This document shows positions 35,074-43,594 of a stretch of 64,000 bases of DNA, piece after piece; the first letter of the stretch is position 1; each line of letters begins with the position of its first letter. The DNA is taken from positions 1,116,001-1,180,000 of the forward strand of contig NZ_VCDI01000001.1 in the NCBI RefSeq assembly GCF_005844085.1. Direction: 5' to 3'. The DNA comes from Lichenicoccus roseus. GTDB taxonomy: Bacteria > Pseudomonadota > Alphaproteobacteria > Acetobacterales > Acetobacteraceae. Position numbers and translations under genes: made by a program. A model generated the notes under the pieces. That model ran no database searches. It was not told where the DNA came from and was given only the letters and a program-made list of their open reading frames with translations.

Positions 35074-35985
35074 ATGCAACCGTACCGGCGCCCCTACTCG
35101 TTCGTGACGGTCGCCCATGCGGAGGACGATTGGCTCCTGCGCCTTCAGGCACGCTCGATGCGTCTGTATCTCCCGCCGGCAATGGTGGAAGAGATCGTGG
35201 TCGTCGAGAACTCCGGAGCTGGCCGGCATGTCGGCTGGCGCGACCGGCTCCGCTTGGAATATGGCGACCTCGCCGGACGCGTGCGCTTCCTGTCGTCCGA
35301 GGCAATCGCCATGATGCCCGCGGCCCCGGGCTGGTGGACCCAGCAGGTCCTCAAGATCCTCGTGCATCGGGTCGTGGCATGTGATCGCTATGTCGTCCTG
35401 GATGCGAAAAACCACCTGATCCGGCCATTGCATCCGGACTTTCTCGAAGCGGCAGACGGACGGATGCTGTCACGCCGCTACTGCTACCGCGCACATCCGC
35501 TTCGCCATTTTCTCGAGAACACGCTCAGGCTTCACGACCTGCCGGTGGAGCCACATGTCGGCTGGTTCATGCAGGCGGATACACCTTTCACCGTCGATCG
35601 ATCCGATGCGCGATCGGCGGTCGCGTTCCTGGAGGCGAGAACTGCAAAGTCGTTTGCCGAACGGCTCATCGAAGCGAAGGTGACCGAGTTCTTCGTGCTT
35701 GCCGCCGACCTGATGCGGAGGGGTATCCTGGAGGACCGGTATGATTTCTCCCGCATCGCCTGCCCGGTGGTATGGGACAATCCGGTCGAACCTGGCTCCC
35801 TCGCGGCTGTCATCGGGGAGGCGGAGGACTCTCGCGCACCCATCTTCTCGGTGCATCGCCGCACGCTCGCGAACATGAACGGGAATACCCGGAGCATCCT
35901 TTGCGAGTTCTGGCAGCGACACGGCCTCTTCGGCTCCACCCAGGAGGCGATGGCGGACCTGGCCCTGCACGACGCCCGGGAGTAG
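35074..35985 (+). CDS. DUF6492 family protein, glycosyltransferase-like
   Basis: 303 residues from the ATG at 35074, with GGGG nine bases upstream; the longer frame from 35008 is less likely. Conserved blocks are SFVTVAHAEDDWLLRLQARSM, IVVVENSG, GWWTQQVLKILVH and DRYVVLDAKNHLIRP, with the final DAKN in the position of a metal-binding DXD-like site. DUF6492 proteins are GT-A-like and found near capsule or surface-sugar genes, so a glycosyltransferase activity is plausible but unproved. It shares a 100-base divergent gap with the photolyase-like gene. Confidence 0.75.
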   Translation: MQPYRRPYSFVTVAHAEDDWLLRLQARSMRLYLPPAMVEEIVVVENSGAGRHVGWRDRLRLEYGDLAGRVRFLSSEAIAMMPAAPGWWTQQVLKILVHRVVACDRYVVLDAKNHLIRPLHPDFLEAADGRMLSRRYCYRAHPLRHFLENTLRLHDLPVEPHVGWFMQADTPFTVDRSDARSAVAFLEARTAKSFAERLIEAKVTEFFVLAADLMRRGILEDRYDFSRIACPVVWDNPVEPGSLAAVIGEAEDSRAPIFSVHRRTLANMNGNTRSILCEFWQRHGLFGSTQEAMADLALHDARE

Positions 35986-36208
35986 GCCGGCACCCGCAGA
36001 CCTCGCGTCCGGCCCGTGATCCGCGGCGCTGTGGCGACCGGGCCGGCTATGCGAGCCCGGTCATCATCGGATACCTCAGGACCTGGCTCGGCACGCGCGG
36101 CTCCGGACCGGTCCTGGCTGCAGCCTGTCCGGTGGCGTCGACGTTGCCGATCCTGTTCGTGGTCCCGGCGTGGCCGGTCGACCGCAGGGTGGCTTGGGAG
36201 TGACCGGG

Positions 36209-37180
36209 ATGAGTGGACGGGTACGGGTGCTGACGCTGGGCGACATGGGTGCCGACGAGGAGAAGGCGCTGGGCGCGCATTTCGATGTCGTTGCCGCCGC
36301 CGATGCGGGCGCGGTCGGGCGCGACGAGGCCGTCCGCGGCATCGTGACGCGCGGCCGCACGCCGATCAACGCGGCGCTTATGGACCGTCTGCCCAACCTC
36401 GAGGCAGTCGCCACGATCTCGGTCGGCTACGACTCGATCGACGTCGCGGAAGCGGTCCGGCGCGGCATCGTCGTCAGCCACACGCCTGACGTACTCAATG
36501 ACGAAATGGCCGACTTCACGGTCGGCCTGCTGCTCGCGACGCTGCGCCGCTTTCCGGCTGCCGAGCGCCACCTGCGCGCCGGGCGTTGGCGCAACGGCGA
36601 GGAGTTTCCGTACTCGCCTTCGCTGCGCGGCCGCACGGTCGGGATCGCCGGGATGGGCCGCATCGGCGGCGTGATCGCCCGACGGCTGGAAGCGTTCGAC
36701 GTGCCCATCGCCTACTTCGCCCGCAGCCCGCGCCCAGCCTCGCCGCACACCTATCACGACAGCCTGCTGTCGCTGGCGAGCGCCTGCGACACGCTGATCG
36801 TGGTGCTGCCGGGTGGCGCGACGACGCGCCACGCGATCGATGCGGAGATCCTCAAGGCGCTCGGCCCTGACGGCGTGCTCATCAACGTCGCCCGAGGCTC
36901 GGTCGTCGACGAGACGGCGCTGGTCGAGGCGCTGCAGCGCGGCGAGATCCTGGCCGCCGGCCTCGACGTCTTCGCCGACGAGCCGCGCGTGCCGGACGCG
37001 CTGCTGGCCCTGGAGCAGGTCGTGCTGCTGCCGCATGTCGGCACCGCGACCCACCATACGCGCGGCCGCATGGGCCAGCTTGCCATCGACAACGTGATCG
37101 CCTGGTTCGACGGCCGCGACATCCTGACGCCGGTCCCTGAGTGCGCCGGCCTCGACCGCAGACGGCCAGCCCGGACCTGA
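36209..37180 (+). CDS. D-isomer 2-hydroxyacid dehydrogenase (glyoxylate/hydroxypyruvate reductase-like)
   Basis: 323 residues from the ATG at 36209. The NAD(P) motif GIAGMGRIGG is at about 145-154, and the catalytic residues are Arg229 (NVARGSVVDE), Glu258 (DVFADEP) and His276 (LPHVGTATHH). These fit GhrB-like enzymes that reduce glyoxylate, hydroxypyruvate or 2-ketogluconate. A DapA-like gene follows after 16 bases, so the two form an operon. The 223-base gap upstream has no recognised gene. It could recycle hydroxypyruvate made by the aminotransferase at 27.7 kb. Confidence 0.88.
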   Translation: MSGRVRVLTLGDMGADEEKALGAHFDVVAAADAGAVGRDEAVRGIVTRGRTPINAALMDRLPNLEAVATISVGYDSIDVAEAVRRGIVVSHTPDVLNDEMADFTVGLLLATLRRFPAAERHLRAGRWRNGEEFPYSPSLRGRTVGIAGMGRIGGVIARRLEAFDVPIAYFARSPRPASPHTYHDSLLSLASACDTLIVVLPGGATTRHAIDAEILKALGPDGVLINVARGSVVDETALVEALQRGEILAAGLDVFADEPRVPDALLALEQVVLLPHVGTATHHTRGRMGQLAIDNVIAWFDGRDILTPVPECAGLDRRRPART

Positions 37181-37196
37181 GCCAGGAGGACAGACG

Positions 37197-38123
37197 ATGC
37201 CGCTCGACCACACCGCCCGGGGCGTGTTCCCGATTGCGCCGACCCCGTTCGACAGCGACGGCCGCATCGACTTCGCCTCCATCGAGCGCCTGACCGCCTT
37301 CTATCGCGACATCGGCAGCGACGGCATGACGGTGCTCGGCGTGCTCGGCGAGGCGCCGAAGCTCGACGGTGCCGAGGCGCTGGACGTGGCACGCTGCTTC
37401 ATACGCGCCGCCGGCGCGCTGCCCGTCATCGTCGGTGTCTCCGCGCCGGGCTTTGCCGCCATGCGCAGCCTGGCCGTCGCATCGATGGAGGCGGGCGCCG
37501 CCGGCGTGATGATCGCGCCGCCGAACACGCTGCGCACCGACGACCAGATCGCCGCCTACTACCGGGGTGCGGCGGATGCGATCGGGCCCGGCATCCCGTG
37601 GGTGATCCAGGACTACCCGCTCAACTTCTCGGTGGTGATGTCGCCCGGCGTGATCCGGCGCATCGTCGACGACAACCCGGCCTGCGTGATGCTCAAGCAC
37701 GAGGACTGGCCGGGCCTGGAGAAGATCAGCGCGCTGCGGGCAGCCGAGCAGGCCGGTGGCCGGCCGATCTCGATCCTGTGCGGCAATGGCGGCCTGTTCC
37801 TCGATTTCGAGACCGAGCGCGGCGCCAGCGGTGCGATGACCGGCTACGCCTTCCCCGACATGCTGGTGGACGTGGTCTCCTTGCAGGCGGAGGGTTGCCG
37901 CGACGCGGCGCATGACCTGTTCGACGCACACCTGCCGCTGCTGCGCTACGAGCAGCAGCCCGGCGTGGGTCTCGCGGTGCGGAAATACGTGATGGCGCGG
38001 CGTGGCCTGATCGCGTCCGACACCCAGCGCAACCCGCGTGCCGGGCTGAGTGCCACGGCGCGGAACGAGATCGAGTATCTGCTTGCGCGTCTGTCGACCA
38101 GGGACATGCGGGCGGGCTGCTGA
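37197..38123 (+). CDS. Dihydrodipicolinate synthase/N-acetylneuraminate lyase family aldolase
   Basis: 308 residues with a GGAGG site before the ATG. It is a class I (Schiff-base) TIM-barrel aldolase. The Lys is Lys167 (CVMLKHED) and the assisting Tyr is Tyr140 (QDYPLN). The first block FPIAPTPFDSDGRID is common to the family, and GVLGEAPKL takes the place of the usual G-T-T-G-E substrate loop. This subgroup is usually a 2-keto-3-deoxy sugar-acid aldolase or dehydratase rather than DapA, and the neighbouring IlvD-type dehydratase supports that. It forms an operon with the upstream dehydrogenase. Confidence 0.88.
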   Translation: MPLDHTARGVFPIAPTPFDSDGRIDFASIERLTAFYRDIGSDGMTVLGVLGEAPKLDGAEALDVARCFIRAAGALPVIVGVSAPGFAAMRSLAVASMEAGAAGVMIAPPNTLRTDDQIAAYYRGAADAIGPGIPWVIQDYPLNFSVVMSPGVIRRIVDDNPACVMLKHEDWPGLEKISALRAAEQAGGRPISILCGNGGLFLDFETERGASGAMTGYAFPDMLVDVVSLQAEGCRDAAHDLFDAHLPLLRYEQQPGVGLAVRKYVMARRGLIASDTQRNPRAGLSATARNEIEYLLARLSTRDMRAGC

Positions 38124-38140
38124 GCGGGGGCAGCCGCGCC

Positions 38141-38851
38141 TCAGCGCCCAGGCGAGAGCGGTTCGAGCCCCGCCTGCGCATAGGCCGGCCGCGTCCGTGG
38201 ATCATCGAGCAAAGCGAGGAAGCGCCGTGCCGCCTCGGGCTGCGCCGTTGCGGCAAGGACCGCGCCGGAGAAAATGGCGGCTGTCCCGAGCGGCTCGGGC
38301 AGGCTGCCGACGATCTCGACACCGGGCACCGTCATGAGTTCGCTGATCTGCTGCACCGCGATGTCGGCCTCCCCGGTGACCAGCTGTTCGGCGGTGAAGC
38401 CGGCCGGGATGATCGTGGCCCGTGCGTTGATCTCCGCCGCGATGCCGAGCCGCTCGATGGCGGCGGCGAAATGGATGCCGCTGGCACCTCCTCGCGAGTA
38501 GCTGACCGAGCGGGCGGCACGCAGCGTCTGTATCGCCGCATCGAGCGTGCCGATGTGAGGATGCGCGGCACCACGCGGCACCGCGATGCCGATGCGCGAG
38601 CGCACCAGGTCGATCCGGCTCGACGTATCGATCGTGCCCTTCCCGGCCAGGCGATCCATCGCATCGGCGGTGACGACCAGCACATCGGCACGCTCGCCCG
38701 CCTCCAGCTTCTGCAGCAGCACGCTGGTCGGTGCCCAGTCCATCTCGACGTGCAGCCCGCCCCCGGCAAGGCGCGGCAGCACCGCCGCGTCGACGGGATG
38801 GCGGAGCACCAGCGCCAGCATGGCCCGGATCGCGGCCATCTCCGTCATCAA
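38141..38851 (-). CDS. ModA-like substrate-binding protein without signal peptide
   Basis: 236 residues of the PBP type II fold (ModA/extracellular binding protein family 11): GGGLHVEMDWAPTSVLLQKLEAG near the N-terminus, ADVLVVTADAMDRLAGKG, then SRGGASGIHFAAAIERLG and GEADIAVQQISELMTVPGV. The protein starts directly in the fold; no signal peptide or transmembrane segment precedes it and no permease or ATPase gene is nearby. It is therefore probably cytoplasmic, perhaps a ligand sensor. It is convergent with the aldolase and lies 24 bases downstream of the LldD-like oxidase gene on the same strand. Confidence 0.8.
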   Translation of the reverse strand: MMTEMAAIRAMLALVLRHPVDAAVLPRLAGGGLHVEMDWAPTSVLLQKLEAGERADVLVVTADAMDRLAGKGTIDTSSRIDLVRSRIGIAVPRGAAHPHIGTLDAAIQTLRAARSVSYSRGGASGIHFAAAIERLGIAAEINARATIIPAGFTAEQLVTGEADIAVQQISELMTVPGVEIVGSLPEPLGTAAIFSGAVLAATAQPEAARRFLALLDDPRTRPAYAQAGLEPLSPGR

Positions 38852-38875
38852 CCGGCGCTCATGGTTCGGTGCGCC

Positions 38876-40135
38876 TCAGCCACGCCGGACGAAATCCGGC
38901 GTCAGCTCGTCGAGCCGGTTCACCCCGAGCAGCGCCATGTCGCGGTGTATCTCCTCCTTCAGGATGGTCATCGCGTGCAGCACGCCGGGTACGCCGCCGA
39001 TCGCGGCGGCGAACATCAGCGGCCGTCCGACGAACACGAAATCGGCGCCGAGGGCCAGCGCCTTCAGCACGTCGGTGCCGCGCCGGATGCCGCTGTCGAC
39101 GATGACCTTCATCGTCCGCTTCTCGCCGCCAAGTTCGGCCAGCACGTCGAGCGGCGCCGGCGCGTAGTCGAGCTGGCGGCCGCCGTGGCTCGACAGGATG
39201 ATCCCGTCCGCACCGCACTCCCGCGCCCGGACGGCGTCCTCGACCGTGAGCAGGCCCTTGACCAGCAGGTTGCCCTTCCAGCGCCGGCGGATCGCCTCGA
39301 GGTGGCGCCACGACAGCTTGTCCCGTGCGGTGGTGTTGCGCAGTGCCCGCGACATCATCGGCGGCCCGCGTTCCGCCTCGGTGTTCTCGAAATGCGGCGC
39401 GCCGTGCCGCCAGTAGGTGCGGGCCACCACCCCGAGCAGCCAGCGCGGATGCAGCGCGCTCTGCACGGCGACCTTCGGCGTCACACGGATCGGCATGCTG
39501 AAGCCGCTGCGTATGTTGTGCTCGCGGTTGCCGAGCACCGGCGTGTCCGCGGTCACCACCAATGTCCGGTAGCCGGCCGCCTGCACGCGATCGACCAGCC
39601 GGTCGATGCGGGTCTGGTCGCCGGCGAGATACGCCTGGAACCAGGCGTCCGGATTGCGTGCGATGACGTCCTCGAGGCTGATCAGCGCGGACGCGCTCAG
39701 GATCATCGGGACGCCCATGCGCCGGGCGGCTTCGGCAAGCACGAGATCGCCGCGATACGCCACGAACGCCGCTCCGCCCAACGGCGGCACGCCGAACGGA
39801 GCGCGCCAGGTGCTGCCGAACAGGGCGACCGACTGGTCGCGGCCGGCGGTGTCGACCATCATCCGCGGACGGAAGCTGTAGTGCTCGTACGCGCCGGAGG
39901 CGGTGCGCATCGCGGCACCGGTCTCCACGCCGCCGGCGACGTACTGGAAGATCATCGGCGGGAGGTGGCGTCGCGCATGGCGCTCGAAGTCACCCAGCGA
40001 AAGCAGGTCACGGAACCGGAAGGGCGTCGCCTGCGCGCTCCGCTTGACACTGGTGCTGAAGCTTTCGGCCGTCGTGATACCCGGGGCTGCGCCATCCTGG
40101 GTGGTTGCGGCGCCGTCTTGTGTGGTGAACGACAT
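38876..40135 (-). CDS. FMN-dependent alpha-hydroxy-acid oxidase/dehydrogenase (LldD-like)
   Basis: 419 residues from the ATG at 40135. A TIM-barrel FMN enzyme of the lactate/glycolate/mandelate oxidase family. Signature residues are Tyr169 (WFQAYL), Asp197 (TADTPV), Lys293 (LLVKGL), His317 and Arg320 (SSHGGRQLD). It oxidises an L-2-hydroxyacid to the 2-keto acid. The first 45 residues are an extra Ala/Thr-rich stretch. Whether oxygen or the quinone pool is the acceptor cannot be seen. It is divergent from the racemase-like gene at 40223 and is followed by the ModA-like gene. Confidence 0.9.
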   Translation of the reverse strand: MSFTTQDGAATTQDGAAPGITTAESFSTSVKRSAQATPFRFRDLLSLGDFERHARRHLPPMIFQYVAGGVETGAAMRTASGAYEHYSFRPRMMVDTAGRDQSVALFGSTWRAPFGVPPLGGAAFVAYRGDLVLAEAARRMGVPMILSASALISLEDVIARNPDAWFQAYLAGDQTRIDRLVDRVQAAGYRTLVVTADTPVLGNREHNIRSGFSMPIRVTPKVAVQSALHPRWLLGVVARTYWRHGAPHFENTEAERGPPMMSRALRNTTARDKLSWRHLEAIRRRWKGNLLVKGLLTVEDAVRARECGADGIILSSHGGRQLDYAPAPLDVLAELGGEKRTMKVIVDSGIRRGTDVLKALALGADFVFVGRPLMFAAAIGGVPGVLHAMTILKEEIHRDMALLGVNRLDELTPDFVRRG

Positions 40136-40222
40136 GTTGCTCCTTGTCCTTGGCGGAAACGGCACACCCTGGATAAACGCGTGGCGAGAGCTAGTTTCCC
40201 CTCGCCACCGAGAGGATCGCGC

Positions 40223-40891
40223 ATGACCTGTCGCATCGTCCTGCTGCACGCAACGCCTGTCGCCATGGAGCCGATCCGGGCCGCCTTTGCGGACCGCTGG
40301 CCGGAGGCGGAGCCGGTCAACCTGCTCGATGACGCACTCACGCTCGATCGGGCGCGGGAGGCCGCACTATCCGGCGCGATGATCGACCGCTTTGTGGCCC
40401 TCGGCCTGTATGGAGCGAGCCTCGGCGCCGCCGGCATCCTCGTCACCTGCTCGGCGTTCGGACCGGCCATCGACCGCCTCGCCGCCCGATGTGCGGTACC
40501 GGTGCTCAAGCCGAACCAGGCGATGTTCGAGGCGGCGGCGACGCACGGCACGCGCATCGGCATGCTCGCGACCTTCGCGCCGTCGGTTGCCACGATGACG
40601 GACGAGTTCGACGGCTTCGTCGCCGGGAGCGGCCGCCCGGCGACACTCGAGACGATCGTGGTGGAGGATGCGATGGCGGCACTCCGGAGCGGCGACGCGG
40701 AGGCGCACAACCGGCTGGTCGCCGCCAGCGCACCCGCGCTCGCCGGTTGCGACGCGATCATGCTGGCGCACTTCTCGACCTCCCGGGCGCTCGGCGCCGT
40801 CAGCGAGGCGGTCGCGGTCCCAGTCCTGTCGGCGCCGGACCTCGCCGTGGACCGGATGCGCGCCCTCGTCACCGGCTCCGCGTCGTCCTGA
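40223..40891 (+). CDS. Asp/Glu racemase superfamily protein
   Basis: 222 residues with GAGAGGATC before the ATG. The fold markers are LLHATPVAMEPIRAAFA, the first active-site Cys76 (GILVTCSAFGP) and the block GTRIGMLATFAPSV. The second catalytic position has LAHFST instead of a Cys (residues 181-186), so classic two-base racemisation is unlikely; decarboxylase or isomerase activity as in arylmalonate decarboxylase and maleate isomerase-like proteins is possible. A lactonase gene follows after 3 bases, in the same operon. Confidence 0.8.
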   Translation: MTCRIVLLHATPVAMEPIRAAFADRWPEAEPVNLLDDALTLDRAREAALSGAMIDRFVALGLYGASLGAAGILVTCSAFGPAIDRLAARCAVPVLKPNQAMFEAAATHGTRIGMLATFAPSVATMTDEFDGFVAGSGRPATLETIVVEDAMAALRSGDAEAHNRLVAASAPALAGCDAIMLAHFSTSRALGAVSEAVAVPVLSAPDLAVDRMRALVTGSASS

Positions 40892-40894
40892 CCG

Positions 40895-41950
40895 ATGCAG
40901 CCCGATTTCGCCCCGCGTTTCGCCTATCTCGGCTGCTTCACCACCGCGGCGCGCGGCGCGCGTGGCGATGGCATCCATGTCCACGCCATCGACCCGGCAA
41001 CCGGTGCCTGGACCCACATCCAGCACCTGCCCGGCCTGGTGAACCCGTCCTTCCTGGCCCTCGCACACGACCGGCGGACGCTCTACGCCGTGCATGGCGA
41101 TGCCGACTACGCCAGCGCGTTCGCGCGCGACGCAGCGACCGGCCTGCTGCATCCGCTCGGGCAGGCGGCCACCGGCGGCAACAATGTCGTCCACCTGGCG
41201 GTCGCCCCGTCCGGCCGCCACCTGATCGTCGCCAACTATGGCTCCGGCTCGGTCGCCGTCCTGCCGATCGGGGAGGACGGGTCGCTGGCGCCGTTCAGCT
41301 TCCTCGCGCCGATGCCAGGCAACCCCGGGCCGCACCCGGTGGAGCAAGCCGGATCGCACCCGCACCAGATCCTGTTCGACCCCTCCGGCCGCTTCGTGCT
41401 GGTTCCCGACAAGGGCCATGACGACGTCGCCGTGTTCGGGTTCGACGCGGACCGGGGCACGCTCTCGCTGCACTCGGTGATGGCGGCGTGCCCGGGCGCA
41501 GGACCGCGCCACGCAGCGTTCCATCCGGCGCGACCGGTCTGCTGGGTGCTGAACGAGCTGAATTCGTCGGTGACCACCTGCCGCTGGGTCTCCGGGCGGC
41601 TTGAACCGGTCGAGGCTGTCCCAACTCTTCCGGGCGATTTCTACGGCACCAGCACCGCGGCGGCGATCGCCACGACGGCCGACGGACGGGTCGTGTATGC
41701 CTCCAACCGCGGACATGACACCATCACCGCCTTCTGCAGCGACGGTGGCGACGGCCACCTGCGCCCGCTTGGCTGGACGCGCGCCCCCGGACGGGGTCCG
41801 CGCTTCATGGCCCTGCAGGACAAGACCCTTTTCGTCGCCAGCGAGCAGGACGATCGGATCGGGCGTTTCGCTCCCCGCGATGGCGGTGCCCTCGATCCGC
41901 TTGGCGAGACCATCTCGTCGCCGAGCCCGGTCACGATCGCCTTCGCGTAG
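40895..41950 (+). CDS. YbhE/6-phosphogluconolactonase-like seven-bladed propeller lactonase
   Basis: 351 residues of the lactonase beta-propeller family (Pgl/YbhE). Repeated blades are visible, with blocks FAYLGCFTTAA, NPSFLALAHDRRTLYAVHGD, HLAVAPSGRHLIVANYGSGSV, HPHQILFDPSGRFVLVPDKG and GPRHAAFHPA. The N-terminus has no signal peptide, so it is cytoplasmic. It would open a sugar-acid lactone before dehydration by the IlvD-type enzyme nearby. It lies three bases after the racemase-like gene; the convergent reductase gene ends 14 bases downstream. Confidence 0.85.
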   Translation: MQPDFAPRFAYLGCFTTAARGARGDGIHVHAIDPATGAWTHIQHLPGLVNPSFLALAHDRRTLYAVHGDADYASAFARDAATGLLHPLGQAATGGNNVVHLAVAPSGRHLIVANYGSGSVAVLPIGEDGSLAPFSFLAPMPGNPGPHPVEQAGSHPHQILFDPSGRFVLVPDKGHDDVAVFGFDADRGTLSLHSVMAACPGAGPRHAAFHPARPVCWVLNELNSSVTTCRWVSGRLEPVEAVPTLPGDFYGTSTAAAIATTADGRVVYASNRGHDTITAFCSDGGDGHLRPLGWTRAPGRGPRFMALQDKTLFVASEQDDRIGRFAPRDGGALDPLGETISSPSPVTIAFA

Positions 41951-41963
41951 ATCCCGCCCGGCT

Positions 41964-42860
41964 CTAGCCGTCCGGCAGGGCGGCACGGAACCGGACGTCG
42001 AGCAGGTCCTCGAACACGCGTATCATCGCACCCTTGTCCTGCCCGCCATGGCCACGCCGGAGTGCCGTCTGGTAGGTGGCGGTCGCCGCGGCCAGCACGG
42101 GCAGCGGCACACCGAGCCGCGCCGACAGCGAGGCGCCAGCGACCAGGTCCTTGTAGGCGGCCGCCATCGGGTAGCCGTCGGTGAAGTGGCCCCGCAGGAT
42201 GCGTGGGATGAAGAACTCCGAGGCGTGGCTCCGCCCGGTTCCGGAATTGACGGCCTCGCCCAGCTTCGCGGGATCGAGGCCGAGCCTGGCCGCGAACGGC
42301 AGCAGCTCGGCGAGGGCCGCCGCGTTGATGTCGAACAGGAGCTGGTTGACCAGCTTCGCCGCCTGGCCGCTGCCGGACGGACCCATGTGCAGGATCGTCC
42401 GGCCGATCCGGGCAAGCAGCGGCTGGGCGCGCGCAAAGGCGTCCGGCGTGCCGCCGCACATGACGGTCAACGTCCCGTCGATCGCGCGCGCCTCCATGCC
42501 GGAGACCGGCGCATCGAGGAAGCAGATGTCCCGTGCCCGCACGGCCTCGCCGAGAGCCAGGGTCTCCGCGTGGTCCGTCGTGCCGAGATCAACCAGCAGC
42601 GTGCCTGGCGCGAGGCAGGACGCCAGACCATCCGCTCCGAAAAGCACCGAGCGCACCGCTTCGGCATCCGGCACGCAGAGGAACACGATCCCGGCGTCGG
42701 AGAGATCCGCCGGGCGCCTGGTGACGGCGGCGCCACGGGCGCTGAAGCTGTCGAGGCCACGGCCGCTCCGGCTGCAGACGGTCAGGGTCTCGCCCTCGCA
42801 CAGGAGGTTGTGCGCGATCGGCCGCCCCATCTGGCCAAGCCCGACGAAGCCGAGACGCAT
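41964..42860 (-). CDS. 3-hydroxyisobutyrate/tartronate-semialdehyde reductase-like dehydrogenase
   Basis: 298 residues with the NAD(P) motif GLGQMG at 7-12, the substrate-binding block APVSGMEARAIDGTLTVMCGG and the catalytic Lys169 (GSGQAAKLVNQLL). The C-terminal helical domain ends in DLLDVRFRAALPDG. Relatives include GarR (2-hydroxy-3-oxopropionate reductase) and hydroxyisobutyrate dehydrogenase. Its ATG shares one base with the stop of the RraA-like gene (TGATG), so the two are coupled. Tartronate-semialdehyde reduction to glycerate would fit sugar diacid catabolism. Confidence 0.88.
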   Translation of the reverse strand: MRLGFVGLGQMGRPIAHNLLCEGETLTVCSRSGRGLDSFSARGAAVTRRPADLSDAGIVFLCVPDAEAVRSVLFGADGLASCLAPGTLLVDLGTTDHAETLALGEAVRARDICFLDAPVSGMEARAIDGTLTVMCGGTPDAFARAQPLLARIGRTILHMGPSGSGQAAKLVNQLLFDINAAALAELLPFAARLGLDPAKLGEAVNSGTGRSHASEFFIPRILRGHFTDGYPMAAAYKDLVAGASLSARLGVPLPVLAAATATYQTALRRGHGGQDKGAMIRVFEDLLDVRFRAALPDG

Positions 42861-43564
42861 CAGGAGGCGCCGGTCTCGCGCCGGTAGCGCGCCCTGGTTT
42901 CCTCGTTCATCGGGTAGAGGCCGGGCAACGGCACGCCCTTGCGCACCTCGCCCATGATCCATTCCTCTACGCGTTCCTGTTCGACCGCCTCGGCAATCAC
43001 CTCGTCGACGATTGCGGCCGGCATGAGGACGCCGCCATCCTCGTCCAGCGACACCAGATCGTCCGGGAAGACGGCGACGCCACCGCAACCGATGGGCTGC
43101 TGCCAGGCGACGAAGGTGAGCGCCGCGACCGAGGGAGGTGCTGCGGCACCGCGGCTCCAGACCGGCAGCCCAGTCTCCCGCACTCCCTTGACGTCGCGCA
43201 GGGCGCCGTCGGTCACCAGGGCCGCGACACCGCGCTCGCGCATGCGGCCGCACAGGATGTCGCCGAAGATCCCCGCGTCGGTGTTGCCCATGGCGTCGAC
43301 CACGGCGACGCAACCGGCCGGCATGGCCTCGATGGCGGCCCGGGTGGACACCGGCGATGCCCAGGAGGCCGGTGTTGCGAGATCCTCGCGCGCCGGGACG
43401 AAGCGGAGTGTGAAGGCGCGGCCGACGATGCGCGGACTGCCGGGATCGAGGGGGCGCGTCCCTCGCATGTATACGTTCCGGAGCCCCTTCTTCAGCAGGA
43501 CGGTCGTCAGTGTCGCCGTGCTGATCGCGCGCAGGCGTGCAAACCGTTCGGTGTCGTCGGCCAT
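42860..43564 (-). CDS. RraA-like / 4-hydroxy-4-methyl-2-oxoglutarate aldolase family protein
   Basis: 234 residues of the RraA fold. The family patterns RIVGRAFTLRFVPA, AVVDAMGNTDAGIFGDILC and ALVTDGALRDVKGVRETG are clear; the last contains the Arg and Asp used for metal and pyruvate binding in class II HMG aldolases. It probably cleaves a 4-hydroxy-2-oxo acid or decarboxylates oxaloacetate. An RNase E inhibitor role is unlikely in this metabolic context. It overlaps the following reductase gene by one base. The upstream SDR stop is 30 bases away. Confidence 0.85.
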   Translation of the reverse strand: MADDTERFARLRAISTATLTTVLLKKGLRNVYMRGTRPLDPGSPRIVGRAFTLRFVPAREDLATPASWASPVSTRAAIEAMPAGCVAVVDAMGNTDAGIFGDILCGRMRERGVAALVTDGALRDVKGVRETGLPVWSRGAAAPPSVAALTFVAWQQPIGCGGVAVFPDDLVSLDEDGGVLMPAAIVDEVIAEAVEQERVEEWIMGEVRKGVPLPGLYPMNEETRARYRRETGAS

Positions 43565-43594
43565 GCTGGCACTCCGTGTTCGCGGGTATGATGG

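Noticed and set aside
38471-40891. Plus-strand frame of 806 codons
   Set aside because: Only its last 222 codons are the racemase-like gene; the rest is antisense to the ModA-like and LldD-like genes.
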